Source: Ilumatobacteraceae bacterium (GTDB taxonomy: Bacteria; Actinomycetota; Acidimicrobiia; Acidimicrobiales; Ilumatobacteraceae). From it: 8,641 nt of DNA. Below, one piece after another: positions 1 to 8,641 of the stretch. The DNA lies in NCBI GenBank assembly GCA_007122945.1, contig SKSP01000284.1:1-8641 (forward strand), given 5' to 3'. Position 1 is the stretch's first letter. Each line of letters starts with the position of its first letter. The notes beneath the pieces were generated by a model, which did no database searches, had not been told where the DNA came from, and was given only the letters and a program-made list of their open reading frames with translations. Made by a program: the position numbers and the translations under genes.

Positions 1-268
1 AGTCGGTGCGGGCCTCGTCGGGCTCGACGCCCAGGTGGATGGCGGGCACATCCGCGTTCCAGGCCCGTTCCAGCGCGTAGGCACCGGGCCGGTCCGACAC
101 GACGGCCACGACACGAGCGTGGAGGCGCCCGTCGTGGCAGGCGTCGAGGATCGCCTGGAGGTTGGAGCCGTTGCCGGATGCGAGGACGACGAGACGCACA
201 CCGTCGGAGGGCATCCGGCGCGCGTCTCCCGTGTCGGGGTCTGCGTCGGGACCGTTCGACCTCGCCAT
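1..268 (-). CDS. purN: Phosphoribosylglycinamide formyltransferase PurN, 5' part, cut by the window edge
   Basis: PurN transfers a formyl group from 10-formyl-tetrahydrofolate to GAR to give FGAR, the third step of IMP synthesis, in the cytoplasm. Only the first 89 codons are present; the frame runs off the window at base 1. Residues 25-36 (RLVVLASGNGSN) continue into LQAILDAC, which is the family's N-terminal beta strand and phosphate-binding loop; VVAVVSDRPGAYALERA (about 53-69) fits the next strand and helix. An in-frame TAG at 280-278 limits the start. The ATG at 268 lies six bases after a TAGCGT hexamer, as in a leaderless transcript, and I chose it for that reason. It adds an 18-residue charged leader that typical PurN lacks. 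The ATG at 214, preceded by GGGAGA, is the alternative start. The folate-binding and catalytic part (Asn, His, Asp) lies outside the window. Identity is secure; the start is not. Confidence 0.9.
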   Translation of the reverse strand, partial: MARSNGPDADPDTGDARRMPSDGVRLVVLASGNGSNLQAILDACHDGRLHARVVAVVSDRPGAYALERAWNADVPAIHLGVEPDEARTD

Positions 269-274
269 GCTCCG

Positions 275-280
275 ACGCTA
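275..280 (-). promoter_or_regulatory. Candidate -10 box (TAGCGT) of a leaderless purN promoter
   Basis: On the minus strand TAGCGT matches the actinobacterial TANNNT -10 consensus. Exactly six bases (CGGAGC) separate it from the ATG at 268, so transcription would begin at or next to the start codon. The same layout precedes purL. I see no good -35 hexamer at 16-18 bp spacing. Transcription has not been shown; this rests on position and on the match with the purL promoter. Confidence 0.55.
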
Positions 281-310
281 GGCGGTCCGGGCGCCGTGGT
301 GCGGGAGATC

Positions 311-325
311 GGACGAAAAGTCAGC
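311..325 (-). promoter_or_regulatory. 15-bp upstream element shared by purN and purL promoters (copy 1)
   Basis: The minus strand reads GCTGACTTTTCGTCC. A second copy, GCTGACATTTCGTCC, lies before purL and matches at 14 of 15 positions. In both places the element ends 30 bases upstream of the TAGnGT hexamer and its nearest base is 43 positions from the first base of the start codon. It holds a small dyad, GAC-N5-GTC. It is too far from the -10 box to be an ordinary -35 element, so a regulator binding site is the likeliest reading. The cognate protein cannot be identified from this window. Confidence 0.5.
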
Positions 326-345
326 GGAGCGGACGTCACACTCCG
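325..345 (-). terminator. Candidate hairpin after purDM, possible weak terminator or attenuator
   Basis: Six bases after the purDM stop codon the transcript can fold CGGAGTG against CGCTCCG, a 7-bp stem with one G-U pair, around the 7-base loop TGACGTC. Four T residues follow at 319-316 after CTGAC. The stem is GC-rich but the T run is short and offset, so termination would be weak at best. The T run lies inside the conserved element upstream of purN, so the sequence may be conserved for that reason instead. Confidence 0.25.
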
Positions 346-351
346 AGGGCG

Positions 352-2572
352 TCACACGAGCCTGACGGACCGTCCGGGGTCGGCGGCGACCAGTTCACCG
401 ATGACCCATGTCGGCTCCGCGATGGCGCCACGGACGGCCTCGACGTCGTCCGCGGCGCACACCACGACCATGCCGATCCCCATGTTCAGCGTGCGGTGGA
501 GCTCGTGGTCGTCGACGCCCGTGGCGAGCTCGCGCACGAGCCGGAACAGCGGTGGGACCGGCCAGCTGCCGAGGCGCACCTCGGCATCGACGCCGGGGGG
601 CAGCACCCGCGACACGTTGCCCGGGAGCCCGCCCCCGGTGATGTGCGCCAGCGCCTTCACCCGACCGCCGGCGAGCGCGGGCGTGAGCACGTCGAGGTAG
701 GAGCGGTGCGGTTCCAGCAGCGCCTCGCCCAGCGGGCGGTCGAACCCGTCGGGCACGGCGTCCATGGGGACCCACTCGAACAGTCGGCGGAGGAACGAGT
801 ACCCGTTGGTGTGCGGCCCGCTCGACGCCACCCCGACGAGCACGTCGCTCGCCGCGACGTCGTCGCGGGGGAGCAGCGCGTCACGTTCCGCCACGCCCAC
901 GATGGTGCCGGCCACGTCGAACGCGCCGGGGGCGTACACGCCGGGCATCTCGGCCGTCTCGCCGCCGAGCAGCGCGCAGCCCGCCCCCTCGCACGCCTCG
1001 GCCATCCCGGTGACGACCTCCGCCACGAGCTCGGCGTCCAACCGGCTGGCGGCGATGTAGTCCAGGAAGAACATCGGACGTGCCGCTTGCACGAGGATGT
1101 CGCCGACGCAGTGGTTGACGATGTCGTGGCCCACCCCGCGCACGCGGCCGAGGCGCGCCGCCAGATCGACCTTGGTCCCGACGCCGTCGGTCGAGGCGAC
1201 CAGCACCGGGTCGCGCATCGTCGCCAGCCCGGCCGCCGACACGGCACCGCCGAAGCTGCCGACGCCCCGGAGGACGTCGGGGCCGTGGGTCCGCTCGACC
1301 GCGGCGCGCATCGCCGCCACCGCGCGGTCACCCTCGTCGATGTCGACGCCGGCCGCGGCGTACGAGGTGAGCATCGCACCAGGGGCCCGCCAGCCGATGT
1401 CACGTCGGACCTGCATCCCGTCGAAGGAGACCTCGGCGATCCCTCGGTACGCGGCGGCACGGGCCATCGCCAGGTCGTCGCCCAACCCGGTGACCGCGAG
1501 GACGCGCCCGCCGGCGACCGTCAGGCCACCGTCGGCGTCCGCGGACGTGCCGGCCGGGAACAGCAACGCGTCGTCGGCGAGGGGGCCGACGGAGATGGCC
1601 GCGCCGACGACCGGCGCATCCGGGTAGCCGGGAGCCGCGGCGACGACCGTGACCGCGGCGCCCGGTCGGACGACGATGTCCTCCTGCGCGAGCCGGCCCT
1701 GCGTGCAGGCGAGCGCGTGCGCGGCGAGGTCGGAGTCGAGCAGCGGGAGCACCGCCTGGGCCTCGGGATCGCCGAAGCGGCAGTTGTACTCGATCAGCCG
1801 GGGCCCGTCGGCCGTCAGCATCAGCCCGGCGTAGAGCACACCGACGTACGGGGTGCCGTCGGCGCGGAGATGGTCGAGGACCGGCTGGACGAACGTCGCC
1901 ACGAGCTCGTCGGGGTCGAGAGGGAGCGGCGCCGGGGCGTACGCACCCATCCCACCGGTGTTCGGGCCGGTGTCGGCCTCACCGATGCGCTTGTGGTCCT
2001 GGGCGAGCGGCAGGGGGCGCGCCGTCGCTCCGTCGCACAGGGCGAGCAGCGAGACCTCCGGGCCGACGAGCCGCTCCTCGAGCACGAACGGGCCTTCCGA
2101 CGCCGTGGCGTGGATGGCCGCTCGCGTCGCCTCGTCGCCGTCGGGCACGATCACGCCCTTGCCGGCCGCGAGACCGTCCAGCTTGACGACCACGGGGTGC
2201 CCCGATCCGGCGTACCACTCGACGCCGGCGTCCGCGTCGTCGCGTTCGAAGCGGGCATGGCGCGGTCCGGGGATGCCGAGGCCGGTCGCGAGCTCGCGGG
2301 CCCACCCCTTCGAGGACTCGAGCCGTGCCAGGGCGGCGGTCGGGCCGAAGCACGCGACGCCGTGCGAGGCGCACTCCTCCGCGACGCCCGCCACGAGCGC
2401 CGCCTCCGGCCCGACGATCACCAGGTCGGTGGCCCGGCCCGAGAGCCGAGTCCCCAGCGCCGGTCCGTGGGCGACGACGTCGACGTCGTGGCCGTGGCGC
2501 CGGCAGGCCCAGGCGACGGCCGCCTCTCGGCCGCCGGTGCCCACGACGACGACGCGCAGTGGGGTCGTCGGG

Positions 2573-2580
<8 letters not shown>
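352..2580 (-). CDS. purDM: Bifunctional phosphoribosylamine-glycine ligase / phosphoribosylformylglycinamidine cyclo-ligase (PurD-PurM fusion)
   Basis: A 742-residue protein carries two ATP-dependent enzymes. Residues 1-400 are PurD (GAR synthetase: phosphoribosylamine + glycine + ATP to GAR), shown by VVKLDGLAAGKGV (131-143), DHKRIGEADTGPNTGGMGAY (195-214), EYNCRFGDPE (264-273) and the C-terminal RRDIGWRA (392-399). Residues 403-742 are PurM (AIR synthetase: FGAM + ATP to AIR), shown by SYAAAGVDIDEG (406-417), STDGVGTK (463-470), FFLDYIA (504-510), LLGGETAEMPGVY (537-549), SSGPHTNGYS (586-595) and ITGGG (647-651). Only about two residues separate the domains and the frame is open throughout. 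The TTG start overlaps the purF stop by 8 bases and follows GAGGG with 5-base spacing; no better start precedes the first beta strand (LRVVVVGTGG). Oddities: the PurD N-terminal domain is short, reads GGREAA where the family has GGREHA, and lacks a recognisable PGN motif. The fused order matches eukaryotic GART and yeast Ade5,7. Confidence 0.93.
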
Positions 2581-4002
<1,422 letters not shown>

Positions 4003-4006
<4 letters not shown>

Positions 4007-5019
4007 AGCAGACCTGCCTCGGTGAGGTTGGCGACGATGCGCTCGGGGACAGGGTACGCCCCGGGGATCAGCGGGCGGCCGACGATCCGCCGGAACGCCT
4101 CGACGTAGCGGTCGGAGGTGGCCGTCCACGTCTCGGGCGGCAGCTCGGGGATCGGGCCGTCACCGCGGTAGCCGAGATCGGCGAACGCCCGACGGACGAC
4201 CTCTTTGTCGAGGCTCTCGGGCTCCTCCCCGGCGCGCACGCGCTCCTCGTAGGAGGCGGCCAGCCACCAGCGCGACGAATCGGGCGTGTGGACCTCGTCG
4301 ATCAGGACGAGCCCGCCGTCGCGGTCGAGGCCGAACTCGTACTTCGTGTCCGCGAGCAGGGCGCCGTTCGCGGCCCCGACGGCCATGCCGAGCTCGAACA
4401 CCGCCAGCGCGACCGTCTGGACCTGGTCCCACAACGGGGCCTCGACGAGGCCTCGCTCCACGACCTCGGCGCAGCTGATCGGCTCGTCGTGGCCCGCCTG
4501 CTCGCCCGGACCGCTGCCGGAGCCCTTCGTCGTCGGGGTGATGATCGGCGTGGGGAGGGGCTCGTTCTTCTGGAGGCCCTCGGGCAGGCGGTGCCCGTCG
4601 ATGACGCGTTGCCCGTCGGCGTAGCGCCGCCACAGCGACGTGTCGGTGACCCCGGTGATGTGCCCGCGCACGACCACCTCGACGGGCAGCGGCGTCACCG
4701 AGCGCACGATCGACACGTTCGGATCGGGGACGTCGAGCAGGTGGTGACGGGCGCCGAGGCGGCCGAGCAGCTCGATCATCCGGCCGAACCACCACGCCGA
4801 CAGCTCGTTGAGGACCTGCCCCTTGTACGGGACACTGGCGATGACCCGGTCGAACGCTGACAGCCGGTCGGTGGTGATCAGCAGCCGGCGCTCGACGCCG
4901 TCGGCGCTCTCGGGGAGGGCGTAGGAGACGCGGACCTTCCCCTCGCGACGACCGGGCAGGGGCAGGTCGATGTCGGTGAACACCTCGACCGGTTTTCGAT
5001 CGCGGCGCGCCCGGATCAC
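4003..5019 (-). CDS. purC: Phosphoribosylaminoimidazole-succinocarboxamide synthase PurC
   Basis: PurC joins CAIR and aspartate with ATP to make SAICAR. The 338-residue product matches the longer, yeast Ade1-like SAICAR synthetases. Visible motifs in order: REGKVRVSY (25-33), LLITTDRLSAFDRVI (46-60), VPYKGQVLNELSAWWF (63-78), VEVVVRGHITG (113-123), LPEGLQKNEPLPTPIITPTTK (145-165, substrate loop), GHDEPIS (176-182), DTKYEFG (224-230), LIDEVHTPDSSRWW (239-252) and SLDKEVVRR (269-277). The usual GKVRD start reads GKVRV here. The GTG start overlaps the purQ stop as GTGA and follows a strong GGAGGT ribosome site. The frame stays open far upstream, to 5808, but that part is purQ read in another frame. 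The stop overlaps the purF start. Enzymes converting AIR to CAIR (PurK/PurE) are not in the window. Confidence 0.96.
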
Positions 5020-5744
5020 GTCCAGACCTCCTCGGCGGCTCGGACCCCGTTGCGGAACAGGTGTAGGCCGAGTGTGGTGTCGTCCGCGGCGCGACGATGG
5101 TGACGCGGGTGCTGTCGGGCGAGCACGTGGTTCTCCGGGTGTGGCATGAGGCCGAGGACACGACCGGTCGGGTCGCACACCCCGGCGATGTCGGCGACGG
5201 AGCCGTTGGGGTTCGGCGACGCGTACCGGAGTGCGACCTGGCCGGCGCCGGCGAGCGCGTCCGGATCGGGGTGCACGTAGCGGCCCTCGCCGTGGGCGAT
5301 CGGGCACTCGAGGGGGCCTGGCAGGTCGCGCGTCCACACGCAGGCCGACGCGGGTTCGGGGGCGAGCTCGACCCACCGACAGTCGAAGGTGCCGCTGCGG
5401 TTGTGGCCGAGGGCGCCCGGGAGCAGTCCGGTGCGGGTCAGCACCTGGAATCCGTTGCAGATCCCGATGATCGGTCGGCCGTCCGCCACGAACCTCGCCA
5501 GCGCGTCGCCGAGCCCGACGTCGAGATCCAGCGCGAGCATCCGACCGGCGCCGAGCGCGTCCGCGTAGCTGAACCCCCCGGCGACCAGCACGAGGGCGGT
5601 GTCGTCGAGCCGTTCGGGGGCGTCCGCCAACCGATCGGCCCGCACGATCTCGGGTGTGGCGCCCGCGAGCTCGAGGGCGAGGACGGCGTCGGGGTCGCGG
5701 TTCGTGCCGGGACCGACGAGCACGATCGCGGGGACACCGGTCAC
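5016..5744 (-). CDS. purQ: Phosphoribosylformylglycinamidine synthase glutaminase subunit PurQ
   Basis: PurQ is the class I glutamine amidotransferase that feeds ammonia to the FGAM synthetase encoded just upstream. The 242-residue product has the oxyanion and cover region AGGFSYADALGAGRMLA (55-71), the nucleophile elbow GICNGFQVL with Cys96 (94-102), PIAHGEGRYV (148-157), YASPNPNGSVADIAGVCDPTG (174-194) and the catalytic His202/Glu204 in MPHPE (200-204), so the triad is complete. The length is typical. The GTG start overlaps the purL stop as GTGA, which implies translational coupling and matched stoichiometry with PurSL. The preceding sequence has only a weak GGGG-type ribosome site. The C-terminal tail after 205 is His/Arg-rich (QHPRHHRRAADD) and looks less conserved. 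The stop overlaps the purC start by 4 bases. Confidence 0.96.
   Translation of the reverse strand: MTGVPAIVLVGPGTNRDPDAVLALELAGATPEIVRADRLADAPERLDDTALVLVAGGFSYADALGAGRMLALDLDVGLGDALARFVADGRPIIGICNGFQVLTRTGLLPGALGHNRSGTFDCRWVELAPEPASACVWTRDLPGPLECPIAHGEGRYVHPDPDALAGAGQVALRYASPNPNGSVADIAGVCDPTGRVLGLMPHPENHVLARQHPRHHRRAADDTTLGLHLFRNGVRAAEEVWT
5026..5033 (-). promoter_or_regulatory. Strong ribosome binding site for purC
   Basis: GAGGAGGT on the minus strand lies 6 bases before the GTG at 5019, within the last codons of purQ. It is the best Shine-Dalgarno match among the genes here and settles the purC start against the longer open frame. Confidence 0.75.
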
Positions 5745-8584
5745 GATGTCGCCCCGCTCGTGGCGTGCCGGCCGGTCCGCTGGTGGGCGGCGACGAGCTC
5801 GTCGACATCGACCGACACCGCGCCGGTGATCGTCAGCACGGCGTCGTCGGTGACCTCACCGATCCGGGTGACGGGTTCGTCGAGCGTCTCGGTGAAGGCG
5901 TCGACGTCGTCGGCGCGGACCGCGACGACGAATCGGCTGGCGGATTCGGCGAACAGCGCCGTCGTGAGGTCGGGGTGCCCGACCTGGTCGATCCGGGCGC
6001 CGCGGCGGCCGGCGATGCACATCTCGGCGACGGCGACGGCGAGTCCGCCCTCGCTCGGGTCGTGGCACGAGCGCACGAGACCCGCGCGGATCGCCCGGTG
6101 GAGCCGGCGGAACCGTTCGGGGGCGCGCTCGTCGGGCCATGGGGCCCGACCGGCCCGGGCCGGTGGCCCGAGGACGAGGTCGAGGTGGGAGCCGGCGAAC
6201 TCGTCGTGTGTGGTGCCCAGGAGGACCAGCACGTCGCCGGGCTCGACGAGGTCGGGTGTCACGATCCGCTCGACGTCGGGGAGGTGCGCGACGGCGGTGA
6301 TCACCAACGTCGGGGGCACGGCGTGGCGTGCGCCGTCGCTCCCGGTGTACTCGTTGTTCAACGAGTCCTTCCCCGACACGAACGGGGCCCGGTGGGCCCG
6401 CGCGGCCGCGACGCAGCCGTCCAGGGCGGCCACCAACTCGCCGAGCGTGCTCGGCCGGCGTGGGTCGCCCCAGGAGAAGTTGTCGAGCAGGGCGACCCGG
6501 TCCGGGTCGGCGCCGACCGCGACCACGTTGCGGATCGCCTCGTCGACCACGGTGCGTGCCATCGCCTCGGGGTCGTGCAGGCCGTACCAGGGGTTCACCC
6601 CGATGCCGACGGCGAGGCCGTGCGACGCGGCCGGCTCGGCGAGGACGACGCCGTCGGCGGGGCCGTCGCCGTGTGCCCCCACGAGCGGTCGCACGAGCGT
6701 GGCCCCCCGGATCTCGTGGTCGTAGCGGTGGATCGTCGCCGCCTTCGACGCGATGTTGCGGTGCGCGAGCAGCCGCAGGAGGAGCGCCGCGTGGTCGACG
6801 TCGGGCCGCGCCGATCCGCTGCCGGGGGCCGAACGGGCCGGGCGGGGCATCGTCGCGGTCATCCGGCGGGTCGGCCGTCCGTCGTGGAGGAACGTCGTGT
6901 CGAGATCGAGCACGACCTGGCCCCCACTGCGGACGACGAGTCGCCCGTCGCCGGTGAACGCCCCGAGGTCGGCGGCCTCCACGCCGGCGGCGTGGCAGCG
7001 CGCCTGCAGCGCCGGCAGCCGATCGGGGGCGACGGCGACGACCATGCGCTCCTGGGCCTCCGACAGCCAGACCTCCCACGGTGCCAGACCGGCGTACTTG
7101 AGCGGGACGTGGTCGAGCTCCACGTCGGCACCGACGCCGTCGGCCATCTCGCCGACTGCCGACGACAACCCACCGGCACCGCAGTCGGTGATCGCCGAGT
7201 ACAGGTCCTCGGCGCCGACCAGCACGTCGATCAGCAGCTTCTCGGTGACGGGATCGCCGATCTGCACGCTCGCGCCGGCGACCTCGCCGGTGCTGGCGTC
7301 CATCGTCAGCGACGAGAACGTGGCGCCCCGGATCCCGTCGCGACCGGTGCGGCCCCCGAGCACCACGACGCGGTCGCCGGGGTGCGGGCCGGTGTGCGGG
7401 GCGCGATCGGGCGCGGTGCCGATGCAGCCGGCGAACACGAGCGGGTTGGTGGTGTACGCGGGGTCGTACAGCACGGCGCCGGCCACGGTGGGGAGGCCGA
7501 TCTTGTTCCCGTAGTCGGCGACGCCGTCGACCACGCCGGCGCGGATCCGGCGGGGGTGGAGCGCGCCGTCGGGGACGTCCGCGAGCGGCGTGTCGGGCGG
7601 GCCGAAGCACAGCACGTCGGTCACCGCGATCGGACGGTGGGCGGCGCCGAGCACGTCGCGGATGACCCCGCCCACGCCGGTGTTCGCACCACCGAACGGC
7701 TCCACCGCGGACGGATGGTTGTGCGTCTCGGCCTTCAGGGCGACGGTGGTCCCCGGCGCGAACGACACGATGCCGGCGTTGCCGACGAACGCCGAGCGGA
7801 CGAACGGGGCGTCGATCTCCTCGGTACAGTGTCGGAGGGCGGCGAGCAACGACGGTCGGGCGATGCCGTCGTCCGCGACGATGTCGGCGCGGAACGTCTT
7901 GTGGGCACAGTGCTCGCTCCACGTCTGGGCCAGGGTCTCCATCTCGGCGTCGGTGGGGTCGCGGCCGGCACCGCGGAAGTGGTCACGGACGACGCGCAGC
8001 TCCTCGGGGTCGAGCGCGAGCGAGCGCTCCGTGCCGAGTCGGGCCAGCCCGGCATCGTCGAGGTCGCGGATCGCGATCGTCTCGGCCGCGATCCGGGCGT
8101 GGGTGTCGGGGACCACGGGTGGGTCGAGCGGGGCCGGGCCCCAGCGTTCGATGACCGGGTTCGCCACGACCCGACGGATGACCCGTTCGATGGTCGCCGG
8201 GTCGATGGGATCGCGCCCGCCCTCCGTCGCTCCGAACGTGACCCGTCGCCCGGTGGCGGCCGCCGTCAAGGGGATGTCGAGCCGGTGGGCGGCGGTGAGC
8301 ACCGCGGCGGCGGACGTGTCGGTGACACCCGGCAGCAGCGTGATCTCGAGCGTGTGCTCGGGGGCGTCGACCGTCCACGTCCCGGTCTGCAGCAACGGGT
8401 CGACCAGCAGGTCCGCGAGCGCGGCGCGGTGCGCGTCGTCGAGGTCGCCCCCGAGGTACACGACGTCGGCGACCGACACCCCGCCCGGGATCTCGAGGCC
8501 GAGATCGGCCGCGGCGCGGTCGATGTCGCGTGCCCGAGGATCCTGGCCGATCGTGGTGATGGTCAGTCGATGGCCGGCGCCCAC
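5741..8584 (-). CDS. purL: Phosphoribosylformylglycinamidine synthase subunit PurSL (PurL with fused PurS-like domain)
   Basis: This enzyme converts FGAR to FGAM using ATP and ammonia from PurQ. At 947 residues it is longer than small PurL and shorter than the PurQ-containing large form. Residues 1-150 look like two PurS-type repeats (about 7-71 and 78-148, the second ending ANPVIERW), so no separate purS is expected; none is seen here. Catalytic core motifs: WSEHCAHKTF (222-231), KAETHNHPSAVEPFGGANTG (284-303), YGNKIGLPTVAG (358-369), QIGDPVTEK (441-449), ITDCGAGGLSSAVGEM (465-480), GVNPWYGLHDPEAMA (662-676), LDNFSWGDP (700-708), FVSGKDSLNNEY (735-746) and HDPSEGG (841-847). A Pro/Ala/Gly/Ser-rich linker spans about 580-595. 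The GTG start has an in-frame TAG four codons upstream, within the -10 box, so it cannot extend further. A leaderless start is likely. It is the first gene of the overlapping pur set. Confidence 0.95.
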   Translation of the reverse strand: MGAGHRLTITTIGQDPRARDIDRAAADLGLEIPGGVSVADVVYLGGDLDDAHRAALADLLVDPLLQTGTWTVDAPEHTLEITLLPGVTDTSAAAVLTAAHRLDIPLTAAATGRRVTFGATEGGRDPIDPATIERVIRRVVANPVIERWGPAPLDPPVVPDTHARIAAETIAIRDLDDAGLARLGTERSLALDPEELRVVRDHFRGAGRDPTDAEMETLAQTWSEHCAHKTFRADIVADDGIARPSLLAALRHCTEEIDAPFVRSAFVGNAGIVSFAPGTTVALKAETHNHPSAVEPFGGANTGVGGVIRDVLGAAHRPIAVTDVLCFGPPDTPLADVPDGALHPRRIRAGVVDGVADYGNKIGLPTVAGAVLYDPAYTTNPLVFAGCIGTAPDRAPHTGPHPGDRVVVLGGRTGRDGIRGATFSSLTMDASTGEVAGASVQIGDPVTEKLLIDVLVGAEDLYSAITDCGAGGLSSAVGEMADGVGADVELDHVPLKYAGLAPWEVWLSEAQERMVVAVAPDRLPALQARCHAAGVEAADLGAFTGDGRLVVRSGGQVVLDLDTTFLHDGRPTRRMTATMPRPARSAPGSGSARPDVDHAALLLRLLAHRNIASKAATIHRYDHEIRGATLVRPLVGAHGDGPADGVVLAEPAASHGLAVGIGVNPWYGLHDPEAMARTVVDEAIRNVVAVGADPDRVALLDNFSWGDPRRPSTLGELVAALDGCVAAARAHRAPFVSGKDSLNNEYTGSDGARHAVPPTLVITAVAHLPDVERIVTPDLVEPGDVLVLLGTTHDEFAGSHLDLVLGPPARAGRAPWPDERAPERFRRLHRAIRAGLVRSCHDPSEGGLAVAVAEMCIAGRRGARIDQVGHPDLTTALFAESASRFVVAVRADDVDAFTETLDEPVTRIGEVTDDAVLTITGAVSVDVDELVAAHQRTGRHATSGATS
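6149..6164. other. 16-bp perfect GC palindrome inside purL
   Basis: The sequence accggcccgggccggt equals its own reverse complement. It lies in the part of purL encoding the Pro/Gly/Ala-rich segment near residues 807-811 and could form a strong hairpin in the mRNA. In DNA this rich in GC it may well be chance; no function is visible. Confidence 0.4.
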
Positions 8585-8590
8585 ACCCCG

Positions 8591-8596
8591 ACCCTA
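8591..8596 (-). promoter_or_regulatory. Candidate -10 box (TAGGGT) of a leaderless purL operon promoter
   Basis: TAGGGT on the minus strand fits the TANNNT consensus and is followed by six bases (CGGGGT) and the GTG at 8584, the expected geometry for transcription starting on the initiation codon. No purine-rich ribosome site with normal spacing is otherwise evident, and the TAG is in frame, so translation cannot begin earlier. No convincing -35 hexamer is seen. Confidence 0.55.
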
Positions 8597-8626
8597 CGGA
8601 ACTCGCGCGCCCGCAGTGACGTCCGT

Positions 8627-8641
8627 GGACGAAATGTCAGC
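8627..8641 (-). promoter_or_regulatory. 15-bp upstream element shared by purL and purN promoters (copy 2)
   Basis: The minus strand reads GCTGACATTTCGTCC, one base different from the copy before purN and at the same distance from both the -10 box and the start codon. The element touches the window edge, so it may extend further. It overlaps a perfect inverted repeat, CGTCC-AC-GGACG (8620-8631), that the purN copy lacks. A regulator site is the favoured reading. Confidence 0.5.

Noticed and set aside
352..1374. Separate purM starting at internal ATG 1374
   Set aside because: No stop codon separates it from the PurD frame and there is no convincing ribosome site before it. An additional internal initiation cannot be excluded, but the primary product is the fusion.
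4007..4129. Upstream in-frame extension of purF from ATG 4129
   Set aside because: It lies inside purC and has no PurF similarity. GTG 4006 gives a normal propeptide length and a GTGA overlap.
5020..5808. Upstream in-frame extension of purC
   Set aside because: The 263 extra codons are purQ read in another frame (Arg/Pro-rich). The GTG at 5019 has a strong ribosome site and the expected family N-terminus.
5097..6725. Plus-strand open frame of 542 codons opposite purQ and purL
   Set aside because: It is antisense to conserved purQ and purL sequence, with biased composition and no domain or plausible ribosome site.
5856..7922. Long alternative minus-strand frame inside purL (688 codons)
   Set aside because: Arg/Gly/Pro-rich shadow of the purL reading frame; purL itself has continuous family motifs through this region.

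Overview
The window is a compact de novo purine (IMP) biosynthesis cluster, all on the minus strand, from a very GC-rich bacterium. The GC-rich third codon positions, GTG/TTG starts, TANNNT -10 boxes placed directly before start codons, and the B. subtilis/actinobacterial type of PurF all suggest an actinobacterium. A deep lineage such as Acidimicrobiia is my guess. There is no rRNA or marker gene to fix the taxonomy.

Layout in transcription order (right to left): 8585-8641, a short promoter region with a 15-bp upstream element and a TAGGGT -10 box; 8584-5741, purL in its PurSL form (PurS-like N-terminus fused to the synthetase); 5744-5016, purQ; 5019-4003, purC; 4006-2573, purF; 2580-352, a single gene encoding a PurD-PurM fusion; 351-269, a short intergenic region with a hairpin, a second copy of the 15-bp element and a TAGCGT -10 box; 268-1, the 5' part of purN, cut by the window edge. 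Coding density is almost total. There is no gene-free stretch above 300 bases, and I see no RNA gene, mobile element or CRISPR array.

The products cover PRPP to phosphoribosylamine (PurF), GAR (PurD), FGAR (PurN), FGAM (PurSL with PurQ), AIR (PurM) and, after carboxylation by enzymes not in the window, SAICAR (PurC). Consecutive genes from purL to purDM overlap by 4 or 8 bases, so they should be cotranscribed and translationally coupled. None of these five genes starts with ATG.

I see no undescribed system; this is core metabolism. Two points stand out. First, PurD and PurM are fused with essentially no linker and purN follows, which reproduces the domain order of the eukaryotic trifunctional GART protein. 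Second, purL and purN share the same apparent leaderless promoter layout: a 15-bp element matching at 14 of 15 positions, a TAGnGT hexamer and the start codon, at identical spacing. This suggests coordinated regulation of the two transcription units.
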